A DNA stretch of 35,182 nucleotides from a virus: IMG/VR virus record IMGVR_UViG_3300036715_004472, positions 1-35,182 of that record; one strand, written 5' to 3'. A model generated the notes under the pieces. It saw only the letters and a list, made by a program, of their open reading frames with translations. It did no database searches and had not been told where the DNA came from. Position 1 is the stretch's first letter, and every line of letters begins with the position of its first letter. This document shows positions 14,855-22,052 of the stretch, in pieces. The translations under genes and the position numbers were made by a program.

Positions 14855-15877
14855 TCAGTGGGCCAGGAGGGCCATCATGGAGGGACGGTGGAGCGAGTCT
14901 TCTAAGTAGGTGGAACCACCACCGCCGCTAACGAACTGCCAGCAGCCACCGTCATTACTGGCGCCGCGCGTCGTGCCGGCGATGTCCACCGGCAAATTGG
15001 TGTTGTCCACAGTACCCGCTCCAATCAAAGCGCTGCTGGACTTCAGCCGGAAGTCGCGCGTACTGTCAACGGTGTTTTGGAAGCCGCTGCCAGTGGTCGT
15101 GTCATAGGTGACGGTTGTCCACCCTGTTTTGGTGCCGTCACACTGAGAGGTGGTGATATTGCTCGTGATATTGGCTGACGCCGCGCATGGTTCGGTGGCA
15201 CCAAATACCGCGCAGTTCTTGAAGTTCCAGGTGGTGTACGAGCCAGCCACACCGTTGGTTGCCTTTGTCAGGTCGGACGGGCAGACAAAGTCGCAATTGT
15301 AGAAATTGATCGTTCCGCTGTCGGCGCGAACGATCAACGAAGAGCCACTTGTGCGCTGAACCACCAGCGTGTTCTTGAGCGCTCCGCTGGTGCTGCACGA
15401 CATCCGCAGCACACCGCCATAGGAGTCGGTGCAAGACCCCTCGACAATCAGGCCATCAATGACTGCGCCTACTGCGGCATCAACCGCCAAAGATATGGTG
15501 TGGGCCGAGCTGCTGCTGAACTGAAGCTTGCTGATGCGACTGTAGTTCTCCGTGGTGAGCACCAATGGCGCATAGCTGACATTTCCCGAGATACTCGCGC
15601 CGTTTGCCGTGTTGTAACGCAACGCGTTGGTTTGCACGCTGCTGTCACGAAAGCTCGCGCCCGCTACTGTCGTCAGCTCCTTGTAGCGCGTTGCATCACT
15701 CGTGGTCCCAGCTATGGTCAGCAGCGTTCCGCTGGTGACCGGGAAATTCTGATTCTGGCACTGTCCCTGCCAGACTTGATCAACAGCAGTCAAATCAGCA
15801 GGTGCTGCATCCTCCCAGGCTTGAAGCGTCGAATAGTCGCCGGTGCTGCCTATGGTCTTGACGACGGTGGTGGTCAT
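14855..15877 (-). CDS. Beta-helix-type structural protein, possible head fibre or decoration
   Basis: A 340-residue protein (ATG 15875-15877). The N-terminus (KTIGSTGDYSTLQAWEDAAP) is the 'G..DY.tlq.w' entry motif often seen before parallel beta-helix domains. It continues through short Asn/Ser/Thr-rich strands (about 90-250: ISGNVSYAPLV, ISLAVDAAVGAVIDGLIVEG, INFYNCDFVCPSD, WNFKNCAVFG) and ends with DFRLKSSSALIGAGTVDNTN plus a GGCWQF element, common at the end of such repeats. No catalytic residues were identified. It lies in the head module, not among the tail fibres, so a capsid-surface adhesin or fibre is a plausible inference. Confidence 0.68.
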   Translation of the reverse strand: MTTTVVKTIGSTGDYSTLQAWEDAAPADLTAVDQVWQGQCQNQNFPVTSGTLLTIAGTTSDATRYKELTTVAGASFRDSSVQTNALRYNTANGASISGNVSYAPLVLTTENYSRISKLQFSSSSAHTISLAVDAAVGAVIDGLIVEGSCTDSYGGVLRMSCSTSGALKNTLVVQRTSGSSLIVRADSGTINFYNCDFVCPSDLTKATNGVAGSYTTWNFKNCAVFGATEPCAASANITSNITTSQCDGTKTGWTTVTYDTTTGSGFQNTVDSTRDFRLKSSSALIGAGTVDNTNLPVDIAGTTRGASNDGGCWQFVSGGGGSTYLEDSLHRPSMMALLAH

Positions 15878-16281
15878 AGCACATTGGGGTCAGTCAGCGG
15901 CGGCTTGGCGATCTTCAGCGCCAGCAGGCCAGGCAGTGAGAGGCTGGCGCGCGCCGATGGGTTCTGGCGCTTGTGGTCAGCCATCACACCCGCCACGGCT
16001 GCCGGCAGGTTGGCAATATCCAGCTTGAACGCACGCCGCTGCAGCACGCGGCTTGGATTGTACGGATCGATGTCGAACTCGGGACCGAGGAAGGCGCTGG
16101 CCTGCGACACCGTGATACCTGGCACCTTGACGATGCGCCAATCCGGGTTGGAGTACTCTTCGCGGCCCCACACCCAGCCATCTGGCTGCACGACGATCAC
16201 ATCACCGCGTTTGGTGCACTTGGCATCCAGATAAGGATCGGCGTTGACCTTATCGACAACACGGACCAGCAGCTCGGCCAT
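15874..16281 (-). CDS. Hypothetical head-block protein (135 aa)
   Basis: ATG at 16279-16281 overlapping the next gene's stop, and a four-base overlap with the beta-helix gene. The N-terminal half (LLVRVVDKVNADPYLDAKC, KRGDVIVVQPDGWVWGREE) looks like a small beta domain also found in phage head genes that handle coordinates such as 'DPYLDAKCTKRGDVI'. The C-terminal half is helical. No catalytic motif. Function unknown; co-expression with head genes is evident from overlaps. Confidence 0.65.
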   Translation of the reverse strand: MAELLVRVVDKVNADPYLDAKCTKRGDVIVVQPDGWVWGREEYSNPDWRIVKVPGITVSQASAFLGPEFDIDPYNPSRVLQRRAFKLDIANLPAAVAGVMADHKRQNPSARASLSLPGLLALKIAKPPLTDPNVL

Positions 16282-16613
16282 CAGGCATAAGCCTCAGTCC
16301 AGCCGTCGTAGGCTTGCACTACCTCGCCCTGCGCATCGCGGTGGGCGTAGATGCAGTGGCCCATGCTCGCATCTTCCAGCGCGGTCAGGCGGTGGCACAC
16401 ATCAGCCCTGACCAATACCCAGTTGTGGCCATCGCTGGCGCGCTTGACGACAGTGTTCTCCACCGAGCCATCGGCGTCCAGGCGCTCGATCTTGAGCGCG
16501 CCACGCGCGACGTAGGTGGTGTGGTCGAAGTTGTGGGCGTGGCCTTCAACCACGTCGCCAGCCTTCTCGAACCGCATCTCGCGGATAAAGATGTTGCCTT
16601 GCACGTATTCCAT
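16281..16613 (-). CDS. Small cupin-like protein
   Basis: A 110-residue protein from MEYVQGNIFIREM (ATG 16611-16613; longer frame rejected because it would read into the neighbouring gene). It has a cupin-like motif 1, GHAHNFDHTTYVARGAL, with H25, H27 and H31, and a second histidine region, ADVCHRLTALE (H74). This suggests a small metal-binding beta-barrel. In phages such proteins occur as virion or head-block proteins without known activity. Catalysis cannot be inferred. Overlaps at both ends place it in the head operon. Confidence 0.65.
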   Translation of the reverse strand: MEYVQGNIFIREMRFEKAGDVVEGHAHNFDHTTYVARGALKIERLDADGSVENTVVKRASDGHNWVLVRADVCHRLTALEDASMGHCIYAHRDAQGEVVQAYDGWTEAYA

Positions 16614-16939
16614 CAGGCCACCACGCGCGTCTGTTCCTGCCGAATGCACGCCAGCAGGTGCAGCATGGTCATGTTCAGCGTGGTGTTCTGGCCCAGCGGT
16701 GCACCGGTGGCGGGATCAACCATGGGAATGGGATCATTTCCGGCATTGGCCAGGTCAATGGACCGGCTGATGGTGGGCAGCTCCTGCAGTTTGCGGATGG
16801 AGCCGTCGGCCAGCTTCACCGCCAGGCCTTGCACGATCTCCATGCTGGGCGGCAGACCGCTGTCCGGATAGTTGATGGTGATCTTGTACCCGCGATCATA
16901 GGGGACACCGACCTGCGAGGTATCGTAGTTGCTTGCCAT
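16613..16939 (-). CDS. Hypothetical head-block protein (108 aa)
   Basis: GAGGT lies seven bases before ATG (16937-16939). Contains YDRGYKITINYPDSGLPP and VQGLAVKLADGSIRKLQELP, suggesting a small beta-rich domain, followed by PMVDPATGAPLG and a helical end (NMTMLHLLACIRQEQTR). No motif that I recognise. Stop overlaps the cupin-like gene's start, so translation is probably coupled. Confidence 0.65.
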   Translation of the reverse strand: MASNYDTSQVGVPYDRGYKITINYPDSGLPPSMEIVQGLAVKLADGSIRKLQELPTISRSIDLANAGNDPIPMVDPATGAPLGQNTTLNMTMLHLLACIRQEQTRVVA

Positions 16940-16948
16940 GATTCGACC

Positions 16949-17302
16949 TCAGTCCGTCAAAATTTGTTTCTGGCTGGCGTCGGCATGCCCAATAGGCAGC
17001 ACACGCTGCAGCCAGTTGATCGGGTAAGCGTAGACGCCGGCATTCAGCTTGCGGCCGAGGTCATCGATCAGCTCGACCTCGCTGACCCACTCGTCCACGC
17101 GCTGGCCGCAGTGTTCGCAGTAGATGGTGCCCAGCACCGGATCGTTGACGACACGCACCAGCAAGCCGGTTTCTTCGCTGCCGGGGACGCAGCGGTGGTC
17201 GCGCTTGACCACCGCCTTGTCGCCCGCGCGCGGCGTGACTGGGGAGAGCAGATGGCTCTTCCAGAACGCCGAGCGCAGATCGGCAGAAACGCGATCAGGC
17301 AC
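16949..17302 (-). CDS. Hypothetical head-block protein with CxxC pair
   Basis: A 117-residue protein starting at GTG (17300-17302), overlapping the preceding gene by eight bases. The sequence includes DKAVVKRDHRCVPGSEETG and YCEHCGQRVDEWVSE, giving a CxxC plus a further Cys/His pair that may bind zinc. The rest looks like a small beta-barrel. The pattern resembles small phage proteins encoded near capsid genes, but no function can be assigned. Confidence 0.62.
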   Translation of the reverse strand: MPDRVSADLRSAFWKSHLLSPVTPRAGDKAVVKRDHRCVPGSEETGLLVRVVNDPVLGTIYCEHCGQRVDEWVSEVELIDDLGRKLNAGVYAYPINWLQRVLPIGHADASQKQILTD

Positions 17303-17774
17303 CGCGCAATTCCATAAACACCAGCTCGCTGAACCAGGTGGAGTTGAAGGCGGTCAGCAGGGTCTGGGCAATGATGCCGCCCTGGGGCACGATGACTCGC
17401 TCCTCCGGGGTGTACACCGTTTCCTGACCATTGAGCACATTGAAGCCGCGCGACAACGTCTGTTCGCCGTTGGTGCCCTCGGCCGAGGCCGTGATGCCGG
17501 TGGCGGACGTTCCGAGCGATGCGTCGGTGGTAGGCGCGTTGCCATTCTGCTTGAGCAGCGTGGTGCCGGCCACGGCGGTGGTGACGGTGGCGGCGGCCGT
17601 CTTGCGCTGCAGCGTCATGCCCACCTGGGTGGAGGTGACGGAGCCGGACTGCGTCAGCGAATGGCGCAGGATGGCCACGGCGCCATTGGTGCCGGCCTTG
17701 AGCTGCGCGGCGGAAACGGCGCCCGCGAGGGACACACCGTTGTTCTTCAGGATGTAGGACTGAAAGGTGAACAT
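17295..17774 (-). CDS. Putative virion structural / decoration protein
   Basis: A 159-residue protein with GGAG before ATG (17772-17774). It is rich in Gly, Ala, Ser and Thr with alternating hydrophobic residues (VSLAGAVSAAQLKAGTNGAV, QVGMTLQRKTAAATVTTAV), then TVYTPEERVIVPQGGIIAQTL and TWFSELVFMELRGA at the end. This profile, a small all-beta protein, matches phage surface or decoration proteins rather than enzymes. It lies three genes downstream of the capsid gene. The role is inferred from composition and position only. Confidence 0.62.
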   Translation of the reverse strand: MFTFQSYILKNNGVSLAGAVSAAQLKAGTNGAVAILRHSLTQSGSVTSTQVGMTLQRKTAAATVTTAVAGTTLLKQNGNAPTTDASLGTSATGITASAEGTNGEQTLSRGFNVLNGQETVYTPEERVIVPQGGIIAQTLLTAFNSTWFSELVFMELRGA

Positions 17775-17812
17775 GAGTTTTCTCCAGGTAGTGAGTCGGT
17801 ACGGCGGGCGGG

Positions 17813-18067
17813 TCAGTCGGCCTGAACCACTGCGCAGCCGGCAAAGGCTGCGGCGTCGGCCAGGTCGTCGTGGGTGAACATGGCCGTGGCGTCGGCCTCG
17901 GTGTCGTACTTGATGGCCTGCGCCACCGTGACGGCCGCAAATTCCGGCTCCAGGATGGCCTGGGGATCGGTCATGGCGGGGTTGCCCGCGCGCGGGATGT
18001 ACTTGGTTTCAACGACGCGGTTGCCGCTGTAGAACAGACCTTGAGGATTTTGGATGGCGAAGCGCAT
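17813..18067 (-). CDS. Small hypothetical head-block protein (84 aa)
   Basis: Start MRFAIQNPQGLFYSG (ATG 18065-18067) with GGAG upstream; a longer start at 18157 would be coded through two strong inverted repeats and is not preferred. The sequence reads like a compact mixed alpha/beta domain (KYIPRAGNPAMTDPQAIL; AAVTVAQAIKYDTEADATAM; DDLADAAAFAGCAVVQ). No known motif. It is preceded by an unusual pair of hairpins (18109-18156). Confidence 0.6.
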   Translation of the reverse strand: MRFAIQNPQGLFYSGNRVVETKYIPRAGNPAMTDPQAILEPEFAAVTVAQAIKYDTEADATAMFTHDDLADAAAFAGCAVVQAD

Positions 18068-18108
18068 GGCGTGGATCTCCGGGTTGGGTGGGTGGGCGTT
18101 GCTCTGCA

Positions 18109-18156
18109 ATGCGCTGCCGGTGGGCAGCGCATCACGCAGCAGTGCAGACGTCTGCA
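18109..18156. repeat. Strong inverted repeat plus 14-bp palindrome
   Basis: 18109-18132 is a perfect 10-bp stem with a four-base loop (ATGCGCTGCC/GGCAGCGCAT). 18143-18156 is the perfect palindrome TGCAGACGTCTGCA. Neither is followed by a T-run on the minus strand, so a simple terminator is unlikely; an RNA processing signal, protein-binding site or partial terminator is possible. Confidence 0.6.
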
Positions 18157-18167
18157 TGGCGCCGGGC

Positions 18168-18509
18168 TTACTGGGCGGGTTGGTTTTGCGGTAGGGTCAG
18201 GGCGTAGGCGACGGCGGCTTTGTCGGCATCTGCTACGCCAAGGCCCAAGGCCTCTTGTGCTGCGGTTGCTGACAGGGTGACCACATCATTGACTTTGCCA
18301 TGCAAGCACTCGGCCAGCAGACGGATGCGCACGGGCTTGGTGTTGGGCGCAGCCGCTTCAGGGTCGGCGTAACGGGCCAGCTTTTCGTTGACCAGGACGG
18401 CAGCGCGAGCGTCCTCGGCTTCAAATTCAGCGCCGGTGGCGATGGCCACGGAGTCGGCTGACAAAGCGCCTGCAGCGATGATTTCCAGGGCAATGAGTTT
18501 TTTGGGCAT
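18168..18509 (-). CDS. Hypothetical head-block protein next to the capsid gene
   Basis: A 113-residue protein starting MPKKLIALEIIAAGALSAD (ATG 18507-18509, GGAG seven bases upstream). It contains GAEFEAEDARAAVLVNEKLA and PVRIRLLAECLHGKVNDVV, a pattern seen in small proteins encoded right after the capsid gene of HK97-like phages that sometimes act as head stabilisation or DNA-packaging accessory factors. The remainder is helical. No experimental role is implied by the sequence alone. Confidence 0.68.
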   Translation of the reverse strand: MPKKLIALEIIAAGALSADSVAIATGAEFEAEDARAAVLVNEKLARYADPEAAAPNTKPVRIRLLAECLHGKVNDVVTLSATAAQEALGLGVADADKAAVAYALTLPQNQPAQ

Positions 18510-18534
18510 TAAGTTCTCCAGTTCGCGGGGCTTA

Positions 18535-18570
18535 AGAAATGCCGGGCGCGACAACTACGACGCGCCCGGC
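18535..18570 (-). terminator. Terminator-like hairpin after the major capsid gene
   Basis: A perfect 10-bp GC-rich stem (GCCGGGCGCG/CGCGCCCGGC, ten-base loop) at 18541-18570 is followed on the minus strand by ATTTCTT. A second inverted repeat, ACAACTG/CAGTTGT (18601-18621), abuts the capsid stop codon. The T-run is imperfect, so termination may be partial, as expected for setting capsid gene dosage. Confidence 0.55.
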
Positions 18571-18620
18571 AAAGGCCGACCTGGTGGGGCCGGCCAGGAG
18601 ACAACTGAAACGGCCAGTTG

Positions 18621-19868
18621 TTAGGTTGCGCTGTGCTGGTACAGCTTGACGGCGTTGGTGTCCAGCAGGTTGCCGCCGGTGCGGGCCCAGGCCATGAAGC
18701 CGATCTGGCCCAGCTTGATGTAGGCCGAATCGTCAAAGCGGAACATGGTCATTTCCATGGCGTCGCGGATCATGTAGCGGTCTAACAGGCCGAAGGCCAG
18801 GGACTTGGCATTGGCAGCGGGCACGGGCATGTCGTTGTTCAGGTTGACCGGATAGCCCAGCAGCAGGTCGGGCATGCCAACACCCATGCCACCGTCGTAG
18901 CTGGGCGTCCAGATCGGACGGCCGGCGGTGTCCTTGATCTTGCGGATGACGCGGCGCAGCGTCTGCGAGAACATCCAGGACGGAAGGCCGTTGACGTCCT
19001 TGTCGGTGCCGGAGTGCGACAGGTAGGCTGCGTCCAGGCTGTCCGCCATGTCGACCAGGTCGTCATAGATGATGGTCAGGGTCTGGCCGGTGGTGCCGGT
19101 CTTACCGACCGAGGCCTGGGTGACCAGGCCGAACGGGTCAGTGGTGCCGCCGCCGGTGGTGTAGCCAACGTTGCTGATGCGGCCGATACGGTCGCGCAGC
19201 CGCTTGAACACCATGGCCTGGATGTCGATCTGGCTGTCTTGCAGCAACTCGAACGGCACGGCCACCACTTTCGACGAGGCTTTGAACACGTTCAAGGCGA
19301 CGGTACCGAAGGTCGGGTCTGCACCGGTGGCCGTGGTGTTCTGCGCAATCCACTCGCCGGTTTCCGACGTGCCATCGGTGGTGGGGAAGGACAGCGGGTT
19401 GCCCATCGCGGTACTGAGCTGGGAGGCCACGCGGCGCATGAAGCCGTAGGCCTTCAGCAGGTCAATCAACTGGTTGGCAACTTCGGACTCGACGCTATAG
19501 CCGCCCTGCGAGCCGGTGGTGGTGCTCATGGTGTTGCGCACCAGCAGGGCTTCTTCCACCGTCATGTCCTTGAACGACTTGCGCATGAAGACGTTCAGGG
19601 CCTTCATAGCGGGCGTTAGCTGCTTGCCGTTCTTGGCATTGCGGTCGATGCGGTGATCGTCAACATCGGTGAAGTTCTCTTCACGGTCCTTGGCGATCAT
19701 CTTTTCGTGGGCGGCGATCTGGCGCTGGGTGCGCTCAACGTCGTCCATCAGGTCGTCGAACTTCTTCTGGTCATCCTTCGACCAGACTTGAGAACCTTTG
19801 TCGGCCAACAGGGCGTTGGCTTCTTTGTTGGAGGCTGCTACGCGCTCCCGGAGTGCTTGAATGCTCAT
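18621..19868 (-). CDS. Major capsid protein, HK97 fold
   Basis: A 415-residue precursor (ATG 19866-19868; AAAGG six bases upstream). Residues 1-~100 are a charged coiled-coil delta/scaffolding domain (ALRERVAASNKEANALLADK; FDDLMDDVERTQRQIAAHEK). The mature HK97-like body starts near STTTGSQGGYSVESEVANQL and includes the usual DGTSETGEWIAQN, GTVALNVFKASSKVVAVPFE and a C-terminal FGLLDRYMIRDAMEMTMFRF domain. The delta domain should be removed by the protease encoded upstream (19942-20685). This should be the most abundant head protein. Confidence 0.95.
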   Translation of the reverse strand: MSIQALRERVAASNKEANALLADKGSQVWSKDDQKKFDDLMDDVERTQRQIAAHEKMIAKDREENFTDVDDHRIDRNAKNGKQLTPAMKALNVFMRKSFKDMTVEEALLVRNTMSTTTGSQGGYSVESEVANQLIDLLKAYGFMRRVASQLSTAMGNPLSFPTTDGTSETGEWIAQNTTATGADPTFGTVALNVFKASSKVVAVPFELLQDSQIDIQAMVFKRLRDRIGRISNVGYTTGGGTTDPFGLVTQASVGKTGTTGQTLTIIYDDLVDMADSLDAAYLSHSGTDKDVNGLPSWMFSQTLRRVIRKIKDTAGRPIWTPSYDGGMGVGMPDLLLGYPVNLNNDMPVPAANAKSLAFGLLDRYMIRDAMEMTMFRFDDSAYIKLGQIGFMAWARTGGNLLDTNAVKLYQHSAT

Positions 19869-19895
19869 ATGTACCTTTCAAGGAATGAGACGAAC

Positions 19896-19920
19896 AAAAA
19901 AAGCCGCTCGGGTGAGCGGC
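19896..19920 (-). terminator. Rho-independent terminator between prohead protease and capsid genes
   Basis: On the minus strand: GCCGCTC-ACCC-GAGCGGC followed by seven T residues. It lies in the 73-bp gap between the protease stop and the capsid start, only about 28 bases before the capsid start codon. A promoter does not obviously fit in that space, so either the terminator is bypassed by antitermination or the hairpin serves as a 5' structure of a processed capsid transcript. Confidence 0.8.
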
Positions 19921-19941
19921 CTCGGTATCGACGCGGGAGCG

Positions 19942-20685
19942 TCAGATAGGGGTGACCAGGCGCAGGCGGTTGCGGTTGCGCTGGATCTGCGCGGCGGCCA
20001 GGGCGGCCAGATCGGGCTCGGGCTCTTTGGGCTCGGGTTGCTTGGGGGCGTTGGGATAGGCGGCCAGGTTCCAGCGGGCCTGGGCCTTGCTGTCGGTTTG
20101 CTTGGTGTTGGAGTCGATGGCGTCGATGAACTTGGCGTCCAGCGCTTCCTGGGCGGTGAACCAGGTGGTGGCGTTCATCCAAGTGGCCACCTGCTCGGCG
20201 CTGGCGCCGGTCTTGCGCTGGTAGTCCGCGGCGATGGTGCCGTCGATCTTGTCCAGCAGGTCGGCCGTCTCGCGCAACTCGTTCTTGTTGCCGTAGGCAA
20301 ACGTCCAGCTGTTGTGCACCATGAACAGGCCGCCATCGGTCATGCGGACCTCGTTGCAGGCCAGGGCCAGGTAAGTGGCGGCGCTGGCACAGATGCCGTC
20401 GATATGCGCGACGACGGTGCCTTGATGAGCCACCACAGCCGCAGCCATTGCGCGAGCCTCGAACACATCTCCGCCTGGGCTGTTGATGTGCAGGTGGGTG
20501 ACCTTGTCGGTGCCCACGGCTGCCAGGGCGGTGATCAGCGCTGAGGCGCTGGCGCCCCAGTAGCTGTCGATCACGTCGTTGACATAGACGTGGCTCTCTG
20601 CGTCGGTGGTTTCCTGGCGGATGGGCACCGGGCCTTCCGCGCGGGCGTTGTCCTTCAGCAGCTGCATCAGGTGATTGAGTTTCAT
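19942..20685 (-). CDS. ClpP-like prohead protease
   Basis: A 247-residue serine protease (start MKLNHLMQLLKDNARAE, ATG 20683-20685) that should remove the capsid delta domain during head maturation. ClpP fold signatures: HLHINSPGGDVFEARAM at 64-80 (oxyanion/substrate loop), nucleophile S101 in DGICASAATYLALA, catalytic H124 in FMVHNSW, and WFTAQEALDAKFIDAI near 175-190. The third catalytic acid of ClpP is not obvious (N171 lies there), as in several phage members. The C-terminal 45 residues are a Pro/Glu/Lys-rich tail (PKQPEPKEPEPD) probably autoprocessed. Overlaps the portal stop. Confidence 0.92.
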   Translation of the reverse strand: MKLNHLMQLLKDNARAEGPVPIRQETTDAESHVYVNDVIDSYWGASASALITALAAVGTDKVTHLHINSPGGDVFEARAMAAAVVAHQGTVVAHIDGICASAATYLALACNEVRMTDGGLFMVHNSWTFAYGNKNELRETADLLDKIDGTIAADYQRKTGASAEQVATWMNATTWFTAQEALDAKFIDAIDSNTKQTDSKAQARWNLAAYPNAPKQPEPKEPEPDLAALAAAQIQRNRNRLRLVTPI

Positions 20686-22052
20686 GCGGGTTCTCCGTCC
20701 GTGGTGTCGGGTTTGGTGGGTTTGGCGGTGGTGCCGGCCTGGGCCTTGAACAGGGTGTCCCCGTTGGCCTTGGGCGGCAGGTGCTGCAGGCGGCGCACTT
20801 CGTTCTGCGACATCCAACCGTCGCCAGAGCCGGGGCCACCGAGCGCTGCCTTGTAGAACTCGGCCAGCGCCTTGCTGTCGCCGCGCAGCAGGTCGGTCAT
20901 GTCGAACTCGACGTACTGGCCGGCGCGGCGGAACAGCTTGCGGTTCAGTTCGTCGCGCCAGACCTTGGCCATGGGCTTGACGGTGAACTTGACATAGCCC
21001 AGAGTGATCTGCTCGATGCCGGCGCCCCAGGCGCTGACCTTTTCGGTCTTGCCGATCAGCACGGGCGGCACGCCGGTGACTTCGTTGATGGCGGTGGACT
21101 CGAAGTTGCGCATCTCCAGCAGTTGCATATCCACCGGGCTGATGCTGAGCTGCTTGACATCGCCGCCCTCGGTCAGCACCAGGGGGAACTTGCGGTTGCC
21201 GACGCCGGAGTAGGTGGCGACAAAGCTCTCGCGCAGGGCCTGAGCCTGCTCCTTCGTCATCTTGTTGGCAAACTTCAGCGCGATCTGCGGCATGGCGCCC
21301 TCGCCCACGGTGCGGCCGGTGTACTCGGCGGCGGCCAGGCTGTTGCCTACGGCCTGGCGCGCTGCGTAGGTGATGGCACTGAGCGAGCGCACACCGTCAA
21401 AGCCTAGGCCGGTGAAGTGCAGCATGTCGTCCTGGTCGACGGTGTCCACCTGACCGGTGAAGCGGTCCAGGATGTCGTACACCAGGCGCTTGCTGCCGTC
21501 GTCGGCAACCCAGACGCGGGGGATGACGAAGTCGGGGTGCAAGGGCTCCAGGCCGGTGACCTGGCCACCCTTGTTCGCGCTGCTGCGCAAGATGCGGGTG
21601 TACTGGTCGCCGCGCAAGGCAACGCAGCGGACGATCCACTCCTTCCAGTTGCTGGCCGTCCACATGGGGTGCGGCTGCTCGTTCAGCAGCCACCAAAGGC
21701 TGCTGTTGCGCACCTGGTCGCGGTTGCCCTCCTTGTCTTCGGTGTACTGGTTACAGGGCAGCTGCAGCATTGCGCCTGCGTTGATGCGGATGCAGGCGTA
21801 AACGGTGCTGACCATCATGGCCGAGCGCTCGTTCACCGGGAAACCGCTGGCGGACAGGATGGGCTGAAACAACTCCTTCATGGCGCCGCTGTCGGAGCTG
21901 ACCACCGGGTAGGTGCGCTGGTTGCTGACCTGGAGCGTGGTGCCGACAGTGGATTCGTAGCCGGTGCGCTCGGCAAAGCCCGGGCGTGACGCGGCCCACT
22001 GCGCCAGCGCGCGCGAGGTGTAGCGCGTTACGTCCAGGTTGATGTGGGTCAT
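20682..22052 (-). CDS. Portal protein, HK97 family
   Basis: A 456-residue dodecameric ring subunit through which DNA enters and leaves the head. Family landmarks: VNERSAMMVSTVYACIRINA (about 73-92), LPCNQYTEDKEG, SSLWWLLNEQPHPMWTASNW, DDMLHFTGLGFDGVRSLSAI, and ESTAINEVTGVPPVLIGKTE near 320-340, followed by an EQITLGYVKFTVKPMAKVWRD-type helix. The C-terminal 60 residues include GWMSQNEVRRLQHLPP, a helical crown element. It overlaps both the terminase and protease genes by four bases. Confidence 0.94.
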   Translation of the reverse strand: MTHINLDVTRYTSRALAQWAASRPGFAERTGYESTVGTTLQVSNQRTYPVVSSDSGAMKELFQPILSASGFPVNERSAMMVSTVYACIRINAGAMLQLPCNQYTEDKEGNRDQVRNSSLWWLLNEQPHPMWTASNWKEWIVRCVALRGDQYTRILRSSANKGGQVTGLEPLHPDFVIPRVWVADDGSKRLVYDILDRFTGQVDTVDQDDMLHFTGLGFDGVRSLSAITYAARQAVGNSLAAAEYTGRTVGEGAMPQIALKFANKMTKEQAQALRESFVATYSGVGNRKFPLVLTEGGDVKQLSISPVDMQLLEMRNFESTAINEVTGVPPVLIGKTEKVSAWGAGIEQITLGYVKFTVKPMAKVWRDELNRKLFRRAGQYVEFDMTDLLRGDSKALAEFYKAALGGPGSGDGWMSQNEVRRLQHLPPKANGDTLFKAQAGTTAKPTKPDTTDGEPA

